Shown piece after piece: positions 34,583 through 43,119 of a stretch of 64,000 nt of DNA; positions within the stretch are counted from its first letter, which is position 1; every line of letters starts with the position of its first letter. The stretch is from positions 1-64,000 of the forward strand of contig CAYGOC010000004.1 in NCBI GenBank assembly GCA_964351495.1, written 5' to 3'. The notes beneath the pieces were generated by a model. It did no database searches. It was not told the origin of the DNA and was given only the letters and a program-made list of their open reading frames with translations. The position numbers and the translations under genes are program-made. The stretch is from CAYGOC01 sp964351495 (GTDB taxonomy: Bacteria; Chlamydiota; Chlamydiia; Chlamydiales; SM23-39).

Positions 34583-35659
34583 ATGTTTGGTTTTTTACAT
34601 TGGAATCCTGCGAAAGAAATTTTGGTTCTTCCCCTAGTTAACTGGCCTATCCTGTGGTATGGCTTTTTTTTTGGATTTGGGTTTTTCATAGGTTATCTTA
34701 TTTTTTTAAAAAGGATAAAAAATTGGTTAACACAAAAAGCCCTTTTTATTCAGGAGGATATCACAGACGAGAGAAAGCTTCTTCTTTTTTTACAAAGTCG
34801 TTTTACTAAAGAAGAGCTAGGCAAAAAGAAAAATTCTCTAGATATGCTTAACTATCTTTTGCAAAAAAAAGACTTATCCAGTCTTTCCTTGTTTCAAGGT
34901 AAAAACTCTTTTTTAAGCAACAGGGAGCTTTTAGAAAGTTTTCTATCTTCTTACATTCAGCCCCTTTCTAAAAAAGCAGCCCGTTTTACCGACAAGTTAC
35001 TTCTTTATGTGATTTTGGGAACGGTTATAGGGGCCAAGCTAGGCCACTTCCTGTTTTATGAAAACTATCTCTTTTATTTACAAAATCCCTTAGAGCTTTT
35101 TCATGGAAGGGGTTTTGCTAGTCATGGCGCCGTTATAGGGGTTTGTATTGCAGGATATCTATTTACCAAAAAAACCGCTCTTTTTTCCTGGAAGTCTCTT
35201 TTAGATTTTATGGCCCTTCCCTCTCTTTTTATTGCAGGGTGTATTCGGCTGGGAAACTTTTTTAATCAAGAAGTCTTGGGGAAGGCAACGAATGTTTTTT
35301 GGGCGGTTGTATTTGAAAATCCTTTAGATGGCTCCTTTCCTTGCCCTAGACATCCGGCGCAGTTATATGAGTCTTTTTTTTATTTTCTCCTTTTTGCCCT
35401 ATTTTATTTTGTTACGAAAAAAGAGCATAAGACTGGAAAAGTAGCAGGGGCTCTTCTTGTTTCTTTATTTTCTTTTCGGATTTTTATTGAATTTTTTAAA
35501 GAAGAACAAAGCTCCCTTATGTCAGGTTTTTTTAACATGGGACAGCTTTTAAGCCTCCCGATCCTTTTTTTAGGATTGTGGCTCTTCTTTTCCGGAAGAA
35601 AAAATTCTACAAGAAAAAAGGTGTCTCAAACGGAGGAACAAGCTAGTTTTTCTGAATGA
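34583..35659 (+). CDS. lgt: Prolipoprotein diacylglyceryl transferase
   Basis: Lgt adds diacylglycerol to the lipobox cysteine of prolipoproteins in the inner membrane. The family signature is present ('GRGFASHGAVIGVC', with the essential His in 'SHG'), as are 'RLGNFFNQEVLGK' and 'PRHPAQLYESFFYF'. At ~358 residues it is longer than E. coli Lgt (~290). A charged segment of about 85 residues (roughly 50-135) sits between the first and second membrane helices. The first ATG (34583) was used; a GTG two codons earlier is possible, and neither has a good ribosome-binding site. The last 34 bases overlap miaB on the other strand. Confidence 0.93.
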   Translation: MFGFLHWNPAKEILVLPLVNWPILWYGFFFGFGFFIGYLIFLKRIKNWLTQKALFIQEDITDERKLLLFLQSRFTKEELGKKKNSLDMLNYLLQKKDLSSLSLFQGKNSFLSNRELLESFLSSYIQPLSKKAARFTDKLLLYVILGTVIGAKLGHFLFYENYLFYLQNPLELFHGRGFASHGAVIGVCIAGYLFTKKTALFSWKSLLDFMALPSLFIAGCIRLGNFFNQEVLGKATNVFWAVVFENPLDGSFPCPRHPAQLYESFFYFLLFALFYFVTKKEHKTGKVAGALLVSLFSFRIFIEFFKEEQSSLMSGFFNMGQLLSLPILFLGLWLFFSGRKNSTRKKVSQTEEQASFSE

Positions 35660-36969
35660 GAAACGACTGAGCCAATCAAGGTTTGGTGGTGGAAGCTGTG
35701 TATTTTTACCTTTTGAAAGGTTCCAATCCACTCTTCTTTCCCTTCAAAGATCACCTTTTTCCAGCAAGAAGTTCTTCCCTTTAACCTTTTTTGGTCTCGA
35801 TTAAATCTTTCTACTAAAACTTCTACTTCTTTGCCTAAAAATGCACTTCTCTCTTGGTTTCCTATTTTTGCATAAAGCTCCATGAGCCTTTGCAGTCTAT
35901 CTTCTTTTACATCTTCCGGGATGTCATCTTTCCATCTCATAGCAGGGGTCCCTTTTCTGGGGCTATAGGTATATAAAAAAGCAACTGAGTATCCTACCTG
36001 TTCAAACAGGTTATAGGTTTCTAAAAACTCCTCTTCGGTCTCCGTAGGAAATCCCACGATGATGTCGGTTCCCAAAGCTACATTAGGGATGATTTCTTTG
36101 AGCCAGGACACTTTTTCTAAGTACTCTTCTTTTGTGTAAATACGGTGCATTTTTCGAAGGATTCTATTAGAGCCTGCTTGCACCGGAAAATGGACTAAAT
36201 TACAAAGAGAGGGAAGATCTCTAATGGCATACATAAGATCTTTGGTAATATCGATAGGGTGAGAGGTCATGAACCGAACTCTTTTGAGTCCGGAAATTGT
36301 ATCGAGTTTATATAAAAGGTCGTGAAAAAGGCATTTCCATTCAGGATGATCTTTTCCGTAGCTGTTTACATTTTGACCGAGCAGTGTGATCTCTTTGTAG
36401 CCTTGGTCTACCAAAAATTTACACTCAGCTACGATCTCTTCAAAGGGTCTGGAGACCTCTTGTCCTCTAGTGTAGGGGACTACACAGTAGGTGCAAAACT
36501 TATCACATCCCCGGATAATAGAGACAAAAGCCTTTAAAGGATCTTTTCTTTTCGCTACAAAATAGTCGAGGTTCTCTTCAAAGCGATCTTCTGTTTTTAT
36601 AACCTGTTTTTCTGTATATAAAACTTCATCTAAAACAGAGCCAAGGTCAGTTAAGTTATTGGTTCCTATTACAAAATCAAGGTGGGGAAACTTGCGGAAT
36701 AAAATATCTTTTTTTGCCATAGCCATACAACCGGTAAGTCCTATGATAGACTTTTTTTTGCCCCTACCAAGTTGGCCCAGCTTTCCCATTACCTTTCTTT
36801 CGGCTAAATCTCGAATCGAGCAGGTATTATAAATAATTAAGTCTGCTTCCCCCTCTTCTTCTATGGGAGACAGGCCTCTTTTAGATAGTTGTCCTGCCAT
36901 GATTTCGGTGTCTAGCTCATTCATCTGGCATCCATAGGTGCGGATATAGAAAGTTTTTAGATTTTTCAT
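35626..36969 (-). CDS. miaB: tRNA-2-methylthio-N6-dimethylallyladenosine synthase MiaB
   Basis: Radical-SAM methylthiotransferase that modifies A37 of tRNAs reading UNN codons. The N-terminal UPF0004 domain has its auxiliary-cluster Cys residues in 'YGCQMNELD', 'YNTCSIRD' and 'GCMAMAKKD'. The SAM cluster is 'RGCDKFCTYCVVPYTRG'. A C-terminal TRAM domain (~375-440) with 'LVERFNRDQKRLKGRT' follows. Its 447 residues are normal. It overlaps lgt by 34 bases at the 3' end. Confidence 0.95.
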   Translation of the reverse strand: MKNLKTFYIRTYGCQMNELDTEIMAGQLSKRGLSPIEEEGEADLIIYNTCSIRDLAERKVMGKLGQLGRGKKKSIIGLTGCMAMAKKDILFRKFPHLDFVIGTNNLTDLGSVLDEVLYTEKQVIKTEDRFEENLDYFVAKRKDPLKAFVSIIRGCDKFCTYCVVPYTRGQEVSRPFEEIVAECKFLVDQGYKEITLLGQNVNSYGKDHPEWKCLFHDLLYKLDTISGLKRVRFMTSHPIDITKDLMYAIRDLPSLCNLVHFPVQAGSNRILRKMHRIYTKEEYLEKVSWLKEIIPNVALGTDIIVGFPTETEEEFLETYNLFEQVGYSVAFLYTYSPRKGTPAMRWKDDIPEDVKEDRLQRLMELYAKIGNQERSAFLGKEVEVLVERFNRDQKRLKGRTSCWKKVIFEGKEEWIGTFQKVKIHSFHHQTLIGSVVSHSEKLACSSV

Positions 36970-37022
36970 AGAGAGACCTTTTTTCTTTTAAGATAGGGGA
37001 TTGTAATAGATATCTTTGCTTT

Positions 37023-37057
37023 TATCAAGATAAGAGGTCAAAGCGGCTTTCTTGATA
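37023..37057. repeat. 8-bp inverted repeat between miaB and the secreted protease-like gene
   Basis: TATCAAGA (37023-37030) and TCTTGATA (37050-37057) are perfect inverted arms with a 19-base spacer. They lie just upstream of the proposed promoter at 37071. It could be an operator or a terminator-like fold, but there is no T-run and nothing else supports a role. Confidence 0.3.
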
Positions 37058-37070
37058 GGGGTAAAAGCAC

Positions 37071-37099
37071 TTGATTCTATAGTAGGGCCATTATAAACT
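37071..37099 (+). promoter_or_regulatory. Possible promoter of the protease-like gene
   Basis: TTGATT (37071-37076) and TATAAA/TAAACT (37092-37099) are spaced 15-17 bases apart, which fits a vegetative promoter. The ATG follows at 37128, with AGGATG upstream of it as ribosome-binding site. Confidence 0.4.
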
Positions 37100-37127
37100 C
37101 CCCACCCTACTACTTACAGGATGTATT

Positions 37128-37991
37128 ATGAAAGTTCTACTTGCATTTCTTTTATGTATAGGGTCCGCGTATACCGAGCTCAAAAACAATGCCTCCACTA
37201 AAAACTCTGCTTTTATCGATGGGAAGCACTATATCTATTCAAGGTCTACTCAATACTATCCGCTAGATCCAATTGAAAAAGACATTATAAATAAAACTTT
37301 ACAGGATATACGGGTTGCAACTCATAAAGAAGGTTTTGAGAAGATAGCAGAAGCCTATTTAGGCTTTTTAGAGGAAGACCGTTACAAAGGATGTTGCTTT
37401 GGAGCTGCTCTTTTCTTTTTAGCTCATCCTGAGAAAACGGAACTAAGTAGAGAAGATAAAAAAAAGATTGCCTATTTTCAGGTGTTTAATGGAACGAAAT
37501 TTTATACTATTAACAGGCTGGATAAGGCAGATCTAAAAGAAGAGTTAACTAAGGAAAAACGAGAAGAGGTTTGCTCTTTCCTGCAGGGTTGGAAAGAAGA
37601 AATAGAGGCTTATGTTTTTTCAAAAAGAGGCCAAAGATGTAAGTTAATTCCTCATGATGATCAAGTGGTTACTAAGGTTGAAAAAAAATCTAGGAACAAG
37701 GAGGAATTTGCAAAGGCAGTTTTAGATGTCTTTACGGACTATTACGTTGAAAAAGGCCACGAGGAATTTATGGTTAGTTATTATTACGAGCATGAAGGCA
37801 ATATGCAAGGCCATACTATCTTGGTCCAGTTGAATAAAAAAAGAATCATAGATCATCCCACAGGAATTTTTTACTACGATAAGGCTTCTTTACTCCTTAC
37901 AGATGCATTAAAATATTGTAGTGATAGCAGAATGAAGACTATCCTAATCCAGGCTCCTTTAGATTCTAATCTCACTATTAAAGATAATTAG
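37128..37991 (+). CDS. Secreted protein with papain-like (YopT/C58-like) cysteine-protease motifs; candidate effector
   Basis: This 287-residue protein is not in a family I can name with certainty. It starts with a short signal-like segment ('MKVLLAFLLCIGSAYT'). A possible catalytic triad appears in papain order: Cys89 or Cys90 in 'YKGCCFGAALFFL', His229 in 'NMQGHTILVQL', and Asp242 in 'RIIDHPTGIFYY'. The latter two strands resemble the 'GH...' and 'DPN.G.F.F' motifs of YopT-type (C58) proteases. The middle is charged and helical. It stands alone, with its own promoter and terminator, between miaB and rplM, which is typical of an acquired or specialised gene. Protease activity and host targeting are inference. 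Confidence 0.55.
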   Translation: MKVLLAFLLCIGSAYTELKNNASTKNSAFIDGKHYIYSRSTQYYPLDPIEKDIINKTLQDIRVATHKEGFEKIAEAYLGFLEEDRYKGCCFGAALFFLAHPEKTELSREDKKKIAYFQVFNGTKFYTINRLDKADLKEELTKEKREEVCSFLQGWKEEIEAYVFSKRGQRCKLIPHDDQVVTKVEKKSRNKEEFAKAVLDVFTDYYVEKGHEEFMVSYYYEHEGNMQGHTILVQLNKKRIIDHPTGIFYYDKASLLLTDALKYCSDSRMKTILIQAPLDSNLTIKDN

Positions 37992-38039
37992 ACCCATTGT
38001 ATAGCTTGATTTTTACGGGGATTCCTTCAAGATTTTCTT

Positions 38040-38060
38040 ATAGCTTTTTAAGCTATTTTT
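38040..38060 (+). terminator. Intrinsic terminator after the protease-like gene
   Basis: ATAGCTT (38040-38046) and AAGCTAT (38050-38056) form a 7-bp stem with a three-base loop, followed by TTTT. It ends the single-gene transcript before rplM. Confidence 0.65.
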
Positions 38061-38183
38061 CTTAACCCTTGAAGAGAGTTTTTGATTTCAAGTTTTTTTG
38101 TGACGATCAAATCGGAAAAAATCTTGGCAAAAAAAATAGAAGAAAGGTATCCTTTAGAGCGAATATTTAAGGAAGAACTACTT

Positions 38184-38666
38184 ATGGAAACTTCAGAAAA
38201 AGCACCGAAAAAAGCAGTAAGAGCTCCAAGAAAAACAACCAAGTTTGTATCCAAAGAAGAAGCGTTAGCGAATCGAAAGTGGTATTTATTTGATGCCAAA
38301 GGAAAAACTTTGGGCCGTCTTGCCTCTGAAATTGCAAAAGTATTAAGAGGGAAACACAAACCCGATTTCACTCCTAACATAGACACAGGAGATGGAGTTG
38401 TGGTGATCAATGCCGCAGGGGTTTTTGTAACCGGAAATAAAGAGGTACAAAAGCTATACCGCTCTTATACAGGCTATATTGGGGGGCTTAAAGAAGTTCC
38501 TTATGAAGTGATGATTCAAAAGAAGCCTGAGTACGTTCTTTGGCATGCCATTAAGGGCATGCTTCCTAAAACTCGTTTAGGAAGAAAACAGATCAAAAAA
38601 CTCCATATATATAAAGATGAGAAACACGCGCTTCATGCGCAGAAACCTATAACCGTAAATATCTGA
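38184..38666 (+). CDS. rplM: 50S ribosomal protein L13
   Basis: L13 is an early-assembly protein of the large subunit. The core starts at 'RKWYLFDAKGKTLGRLASEIA' (first part) and contains 'HKPDFTPNIDTGDGVVVINA' and 'AIKGMLPKTRLGRKQIKKL'. I chose the ATG at 38184, which has AGGAAG upstream; the frame is open to 38082 but that leader is unrelated. An extra ~28-residue N-terminal tail rich in Lys, Ala and Arg precedes the core. rpsI follows 7 bases downstream, the standard rplM-rpsI operon. Confidence 0.96.
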   Translation: METSEKAPKKAVRAPRKTTKFVSKEEALANRKWYLFDAKGKTLGRLASEIAKVLRGKHKPDFTPNIDTGDGVVVINAAGVFVTGNKEVQKLYRSYTGYIGGLKEVPYEVMIQKKPEYVLWHAIKGMLPKTRLGRKQIKKLHIYKDEKHALHAQKPITVNI

Positions 38667-38673
38667 GGATTGG

Positions 38674-39075
38674 ATGAGCAGTAAAAAAACAGAAGACACC
38701 ATTGGAATAGGAAGAAGAAAGACAGCGGTTTCTGCTGTTCGAATCAGACCGGGAACGGGAAAAATCGATGTTAATGGGCGTAAAATGCAGGAGTATTTTC
38801 CTTCTGAAGTGCAGAGAAACCAGATTTTAGATCCTCTGATTCGAGCTAACTGCATGGGACAATTTGACTTAATTATTCGTGCTAAAGGGGGAGGGGTAGC
38901 ATCACAAGCTATCGCTACGCGCCTTGGCATTTCTAGAGCTTTGGTTTCTAAAGATGAATCTTTAAGAAAAGACTTAAAAGAGCTAGGCTATCTTACAAGA
39001 GATCCGAGAAAGAAAGAGCGTAAGAAGTACGGTAGAGCTAAAGCTAGAAAGAGATTTCAGTACTCTAAGAGATAA
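38674..39075 (+). CDS. rpsI: 30S ribosomal protein S9
   Basis: S9 contacts the anticodon of P-site tRNA with its basic C-terminal tail. 'GIGRRKTAVSAVRIRPGTGK' begins the fold, and 'GGGVASQAIATRLGISRAL' is the family signature. The chain ends 'KRFQYSKR', with the conserved terminal Lys-Arg. At 133 residues it is normal. It is the second gene of rplM-rpsI and is closed by a terminator. Confidence 0.97.
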   Translation: MSSKKTEDTIGIGRRKTAVSAVRIRPGTGKIDVNGRKMQEYFPSEVQRNQILDPLIRANCMGQFDLIIRAKGGGVASQAIATRLGISRALVSKDESLRKDLKELGYLTRDPRKKERKKYGRAKARKRFQYSKR

Positions 39076-39101
39076 CAAAGATTTCCTCCTTATTTATTTG
39101 A

Positions 39102-39136
39102 GGGAAGCTTGGGGAGACCTAAAGCTTCCCTTTTTT
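39102..39136 (+). terminator. Intrinsic terminator after rpsI
   Basis: GGGAAGCTT (39102-39110) pairs with AAGCTTCCC (39122-39130), a perfect 9-bp stem with an 11-base loop, followed by six T. Strong rho-independent terminator for the rplM-rpsI operon. Confidence 0.88.
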
Positions 39137-39178
39137 ATTTCCCCTTTTTCTATGGTTTGGTTTTTTTTATATATCGAA

Positions 39179-40297
39179 TTAGAGAGTGGCTCTTTTGTAG
39201 AACTCTTGAAAGGCTTCTGCATGTGTAAGATTTCTTCCAAGGAGGATTTCGTCGGCAAAGGTTATTTTATGCTTTAGTTGGGATGGAACTTTATAACCTC
39301 TATTGAAGTATATCTGGTCTAAAAGCTCACCAAAAGAGGAAGATTCTTTCCCTATGAGTCGCAGGTAGTGTGTAGAGGTCCCGTCAGGAGCTCTAATTAT
39401 GTAGTTAGATAATTCTGGATTGTATATTCCATAAGACATTAAATAAGTAACTCCCTTCAATTCAAACGTTTTAATCATATCGCATAGATCTCTATGCAAT
39501 TTTTCGGGAGAGTGTATTTCGACGTACAGCCCTATTTCCCTCTCTATTGAACGTTGGTTTTCGGGATAAGGTGGGTTTAAAACAACAAAATCTTCCTCAC
39601 CAATGTCAATCAGGCTTTTTTGGAAGTCTAAGCTACTAAAATGAACTATATTTTCGTTAAGCAATCTAGAAATTCGATCTAGTTCGGTATTGAACTCTTC
39701 GTTGGTGAGGGATGGTTTCTTAATGCAGCCTGCAATTTCCTGATTTTTGATCGTTATTTTCTGGTAGACAAGGGCTCCTTTTTGGTTATAGAACACCATT
39801 CCTCCCCAGGCGTGGTTGATAATAAAGGGGAGTAGTAAGCTTTTCCTCGCGTCACTGGAGTTGTTATATTGGTCAATAATCTGTTGGTACAGAGCTACTT
39901 TTTCAGTAGATTGGGAATAAATGGTTGATAAGAGGGCGTATTCTTTTTTTAGGATATTCGGATTGTTTCGGGCCATTTTAAAGAAATGGATAAGAGTCTC
40001 ATTTGCATCATTGATGAAGTATTCTTGACTAAATCCCAGTTCCATCGCCGTAAAGCTCCAAGAAGCACTACCGGCAAATGGCTCAAAGCATCTGTTAAAA
40101 GGTCTAGTCCCACGGTTTTTTTCGATAATTGCAAAACTATCTTTCATCCAGGTAAAGTCTGGATACATATGGCCATTATCTTCAGGCAGTGTGAGGGCTC
40201 TATTGCCAAAGTAATAAAGAGGCCCTCCTTTATTATCTTTAAATTTTTCCCGGTAGCTCACGTTTCTATGTATACTCCCTAGTTTTGAAGTAAGCAC
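39179..40297 (-). CDS. Dam-like (D12 class) DNA N6-adenine methyltransferase
   Basis: The SAM-binding motif 'FEPFAGSASWSF' (motif I) with 'FINDANETLIHFFKMAR' after it, and the catalytic motif 'VVLNPPYPEN' (NPPY in place of the usual DPPY), place this 372-residue protein in the D12 adenine methylase class. It is longer than Dam (~278). Without a restriction partner nearby, it may be an orphan methylase acting on the chromosome, or a modification enzyme for another substrate. The start is GTG at 40297, with a weak ribosome-binding site. It overlaps the ATP-grasp gene by 19 bases, so the two are probably coupled. The pair lies between a ribosomal operon and a thioesterase gene, as an accessory insert would. 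Confidence 0.7.
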   Translation of the reverse strand: MLTSKLGSIHRNVSYREKFKDNKGGPLYYFGNRALTLPEDNGHMYPDFTWMKDSFAIIEKNRGTRPFNRCFEPFAGSASWSFTAMELGFSQEYFINDANETLIHFFKMARNNPNILKKEYALLSTIYSQSTEKVALYQQIIDQYNNSSDARKSLLLPFIINHAWGGMVFYNQKGALVYQKITIKNQEIAGCIKKPSLTNEEFNTELDRISRLLNENIVHFSSLDFQKSLIDIGEEDFVVLNPPYPENQRSIEREIGLYVEIHSPEKLHRDLCDMIKTFELKGVTYLMSYGIYNPELSNYIIRAPDGTSTHYLRLIGKESSSFGELLDQIYFNRGYKVPSQLKHKITFADEILLGRNLTHAEAFQEFYKRATL

Positions 40298-41406
40298 TTT
40301 GCATAATTTGAAATGATGACTTCCTCATTCTTTCCTGCATTTATAGCAGCTTTGATCTCAAGATAAGGTTCTATGCCTTCAACCTCCATTACTACTAGTT
40401 CAGAGCCTACTAGTGCCGCATCTAACCGAACAAACGCCGGTTCGGGGATTCTTTGGGTAGCTAGATAGTTTCGAAGTTGAGAATATACTCCCTTTGCTTT
40501 TTGGGGAGCATTTTCGATCTCTTTGGGGGTCATTTTTAAGTCATTTCGGAAGGTTTGCTGAATATTTGAGATTTGAGATGCAAGGGCAGTATTGTCAAAG
40601 TGAAATGACTTACCACCATAAAAGGACTGCACTCTTTCTTCTCCGGTTTTAGGTATCTTAAGGAAATAGTGACTGAGCTGCCCATTGAAAAAGACAAACG
40701 AAAATTCCCCTTTTTCGTAAATTTCCGGAATGAATTTTTGTATAATTACCCCACAGTTATTATGCTTGAGTAGGTTAAACTGTTCTTGGGCTTCTTGAAG
40801 GTTGTCTTGTCGAACATGATAGTAGCTAAATCCGGCAGCATCGACTAGCCCTTTGATAATAACATCTGAGCAGGAGAATTTATCTTGAAATAGAGAGTAG
40901 CTTTCCTTAAAAGAAAGAGGAGAGTTTTGATCAAATACCATAGAGCTTGGGATATTGATCCCACTATCCTGCAAGTTTATCAAATACTTTTTGTTGGCGT
41001 TCCAGGTGATAAACTTATGATTATTGACCAATTTAACGCGATTTTTATTTAATTTGTTGATCCAGGCTAAGAAGGTAGTTGGATACTTACTATATCCCCA
41101 TACGGGTCCAATAATAACTCTACTTTTTGTAGACCAGTCGATACTACCATCTTGCCAGTTAACTATCTCGAATTCGACCTGATTTTTCTTCAAGTAATCT
41201 ACGAGAAGAGCCATCTGTGGGTACTGAACATTCTGGAAATAATCCATCGTTGAAGGAGAAATAGAATCCCCCATGCTTTCTGAAGAAGCGGCTATTGTTA
41301 CCAATGCGCTTTTTTCTGTCTTTTTACCCAGATATTTTTTAGCAAGGACGATAGCTACGAATCCTAATGCAATAATAGGAATTAAAAAAAGTATTTTTAA
41401 CTTCAT
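40279..41406 (-). CDS. Membrane-anchored ATP-grasp ligase-like protein
   Basis: A single N-terminal membrane helix ('LKILFLIPIIALGFVAIVLA') anchors an ATP-grasp fold of the glutathione-synthetase / cycloserine-ligase (DcsG-like) type. Seen in order are 'DWSTKSRVIIGPVWGYSKYP', 'KFITWNANKKYLINLQDSGI', a lysine strand ('DVIIKGLVDAAGFSYY'), 'GVIIQKFIPEI' and the metal-binding end 'VRLDAALVGSELVVMEVEGI' followed by Glu-Pro. Such enzymes join a carboxylate to an amine using ATP. The substrate here is unknown, and a membrane anchor is unusual for the family. It is the first gene of a pair with the Dam-like methylase, with a 19-base overlap. Confidence 0.65.
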   Translation of the reverse strand: MKLKILFLIPIIALGFVAIVLAKKYLGKKTEKSALVTIAASSESMGDSISPSTMDYFQNVQYPQMALLVDYLKKNQVEFEIVNWQDGSIDWSTKSRVIIGPVWGYSKYPTTFLAWINKLNKNRVKLVNNHKFITWNANKKYLINLQDSGINIPSSMVFDQNSPLSFKESYSLFQDKFSCSDVIIKGLVDAAGFSYYHVRQDNLQEAQEQFNLLKHNNCGVIIQKFIPEIYEKGEFSFVFFNGQLSHYFLKIPKTGEERVQSFYGGKSFHFDNTALASQISNIQQTFRNDLKMTPKEIENAPQKAKGVYSQLRNYLATQRIPEPAFVRLDAALVGSELVVMEVEGIEPYLEIKAAINAGKNEEVIISNYAKCLLQN

Positions 41407-41566
41407 TTATAATTCATGTTTATTTTTTGTTAGAGAATAGTTTTTGTTTTTATTATCTTTCAAACAGAAAATATTTCTTATTGGGGAGCATCGAGAATTA
41501 TTCGAATTTCTCTTTTCAAAAAATAGCTATATTCCATATAGGAAACAGAAAAGGAATATAGTAAAG

Positions 41567-42073
41567 ATGGAAAATACCTGTGAGGGGAGACCTGTCTCTT
41601 TTTCTGCTGTTCAAAAGAAGCTTTCCCTTTCTTTTAAGAAGAGTGGAGCTCTTTCTGCTTCTTTATTGGAGGAGATTTCTTCTTTTTCTCTACAGTTAGC
41701 GCAGAAGCATGCCGGATCCAAGTGTGTTTTTTTGAGTATTGATTCTCTTCATTTTTTCCATCCCATTTTGGAAAAGGATTTTCTTTTAGCAAAGGCTTCT
41801 ATTAACCGGGTTTGGGATAGCTATATGGAGATAGGAATCAAGGTAACTGCAGAAGATTTTCGTCTTTTACAAGAGAAGGATATTTTATCTGCCTATTTTA
41901 CTTATTTAGCAGTAGATAAAGAGGCCAAGCCCGCTTTGGTGCCGAAGGTGATTCCTCAGACAGAAGAAGAAAAAAAACGATATCAGGCGGCAGATTTAAG
42001 AAGGAAAATGCGCTCTTTTTCTAATGTTTCTAAAAGAGAAATTTTTCCTCACACATCCTACTTTAGAAACTAA
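41567..42073 (+). CDS. Hotdog-fold acyl-CoA thioesterase
   Basis: This is an acyl-CoA hydrolase of the YciA/BACH type, which cleaves acyl-CoA thioesters. Hotdog-fold features are 'LEEISSFSLQLAQKHAG' (the long helix), 'FLSIDSLHFFHPILEKDFLL' and 'WDSYMEIGIKVTAED', then the family tail 'PALVPKVIPQTEEEKKRYQA' and 'DLRRKMR'. The ATG at 41567 has AAGGAA 10 bases upstream and gives 168 residues; an in-frame start at 41444 would add an unrelated leader. The gap upstream (41407-41566) holds no gene. It is convergent with the porin gene, overlapping by 11 bases. Confidence 0.8.
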   Translation: MENTCEGRPVSFSAVQKKLSLSFKKSGALSASLLEEISSFSLQLAQKHAGSKCVFLSIDSLHFFHPILEKDFLLAKASINRVWDSYMEIGIKVTAEDFRLLQEKDILSAYFTYLAVDKEAKPALVPKVIPQTEEEKKRYQAADLRRKMRSFSNVSKREIFPHTSYFRN

Positions 42074-43103
42074 ACTGCAAAGAGACATTTCCTCCATGCA
42101 TAGTCAAAGTTCCGGGACTAGAGCCGGTTTGGGATATTAGTTCATCTACTAAAGCCCTTAGCTTATTTTCCTCCCAAAAGACTTGAAAGGTATAGTCTAA
42201 AAGTAACTTTAAGTGCCATCTGTAGTGAGAGAAATACGTTCCACAATGAAGTCCCATCCTCATGTCTAGTTGTGGTTTGAGCTCTCGATAGATTGTTTTT
42301 ACATCAAAAGATTTTACCGAAGCAATACTAGTAGTATCTTCTATTTCAGAATGCACCTGGTTTCTTTCATAAATTATAGAAGAGGCTATTTTTCCTTCTA
42401 AGGAGAGCCATTTTACAAGCCTCCATGTACTGCAAAGGCCTAATCTAGGCCCTATAGAGCGGTACTTACTGCGGTTTTTAGAAGACTTTTCTCTTCCCCC
42501 TAAGCTAGATATATTAGCGTACACATTATATCCTTGCCTTCCCCAAATAAGACGGGGACCAAAAAAGGGCCTTAAAAGTACCTCTTTTCCTACAAAAAAA
42601 GCCCTACCCATTTCTGTATCTACCTGGTCCCATTTTAAACTCCAAGCAGACCTAGCGGCAATAGCTCTGGGAGAAGAAGGAAACCAGCGCATAATAAGAG
42701 CCCCTGTAGATAGGGCTTGGACAGATGTGGATGTATGAGGATGATAACGGGTATATTCGGCTACACAATCCCAGTTGTCAAAATCGCTAAAAAACCCAAA
42801 AGCCCCGTTGAAACCAAGTTTAAATTTGTATTCAGGTTCGAGTTTTTTTCCATAGACCGAAGAAGAGTTCGTGGTAGCATCAGAAATCACAAAATCGAGA
42901 CCTCTTTCTTTAGCAATTTGGTAAATAGCTCCTCCTCTAAAAAAGATATTCCAACTAGAGCGAACATCAATTCTAGCGGGAGCATTATATCCTTCTACCA
43001 TAGGAGGGGTGTTTTTTTTAGGCGTAGCTAAAACCTCTCTTCTAGGAAGAGGTTCTGCAAAGACTAAAGAAAAACAACCAAGAAAAAAAAGACAACGCTT
43101 CAT
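42063..43103 (-). CDS. MOMP-like outer-membrane porin
   Basis: The 346-residue protein has a signal peptide ('KRCLFFLGCFSLVFA') and a barrel-like mature part: alternating aromatic strands such as 'FKLGFNGAFGFFSDFDNWDCV' (first part), 'RSIGPRLGLCSTWRLVKWLS' and 'YRWHLKLLLDYTFQVFW', with a Phe C-terminus ('NVSLQFSF'). The 'DNWDCVAEYTRYH' pattern and overall plan resemble the MOMP-like / Legionella major outer-membrane protein family that is expanded in Rhabdochlamydia, Simkania and Waddlia. It is likely a porin with a few cysteines for surface cross-linking. It stands alone next to the LptF/G genes. Confidence 0.75.
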   Translation of the reverse strand: MKRCLFFLGCFSLVFAEPLPRREVLATPKKNTPPMVEGYNAPARIDVRSSWNIFFRGGAIYQIAKERGLDFVISDATTNSSSVYGKKLEPEYKFKLGFNGAFGFFSDFDNWDCVAEYTRYHPHTSTSVQALSTGALIMRWFPSSPRAIAARSAWSLKWDQVDTEMGRAFFVGKEVLLRPFFGPRLIWGRQGYNVYANISSLGGREKSSKNRSKYRSIGPRLGLCSTWRLVKWLSLEGKIASSIIYERNQVHSEIEDTTSIASVKSFDVKTIYRELKPQLDMRMGLHCGTYFSHYRWHLKLLLDYTFQVFWEENKLRALVDELISQTGSSPGTLTMHGGNVSLQFSF

Positions 43104-43119
43104 AAGAAAAAACCCTTTT

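Noticed and set aside
36970..37127. Possible tRNA or small RNA in the miaB upstream gap
   Set aside because: No cloverleaf or CCA-like end was seen; the gap is explained by promoters and an inverted repeat.
41460..41540. Imperfect hairpin and palindromic TATA segments before the thioesterase gene
   Set aside because: The pairing is interrupted and there is no link to a ribosome-binding site or known element.
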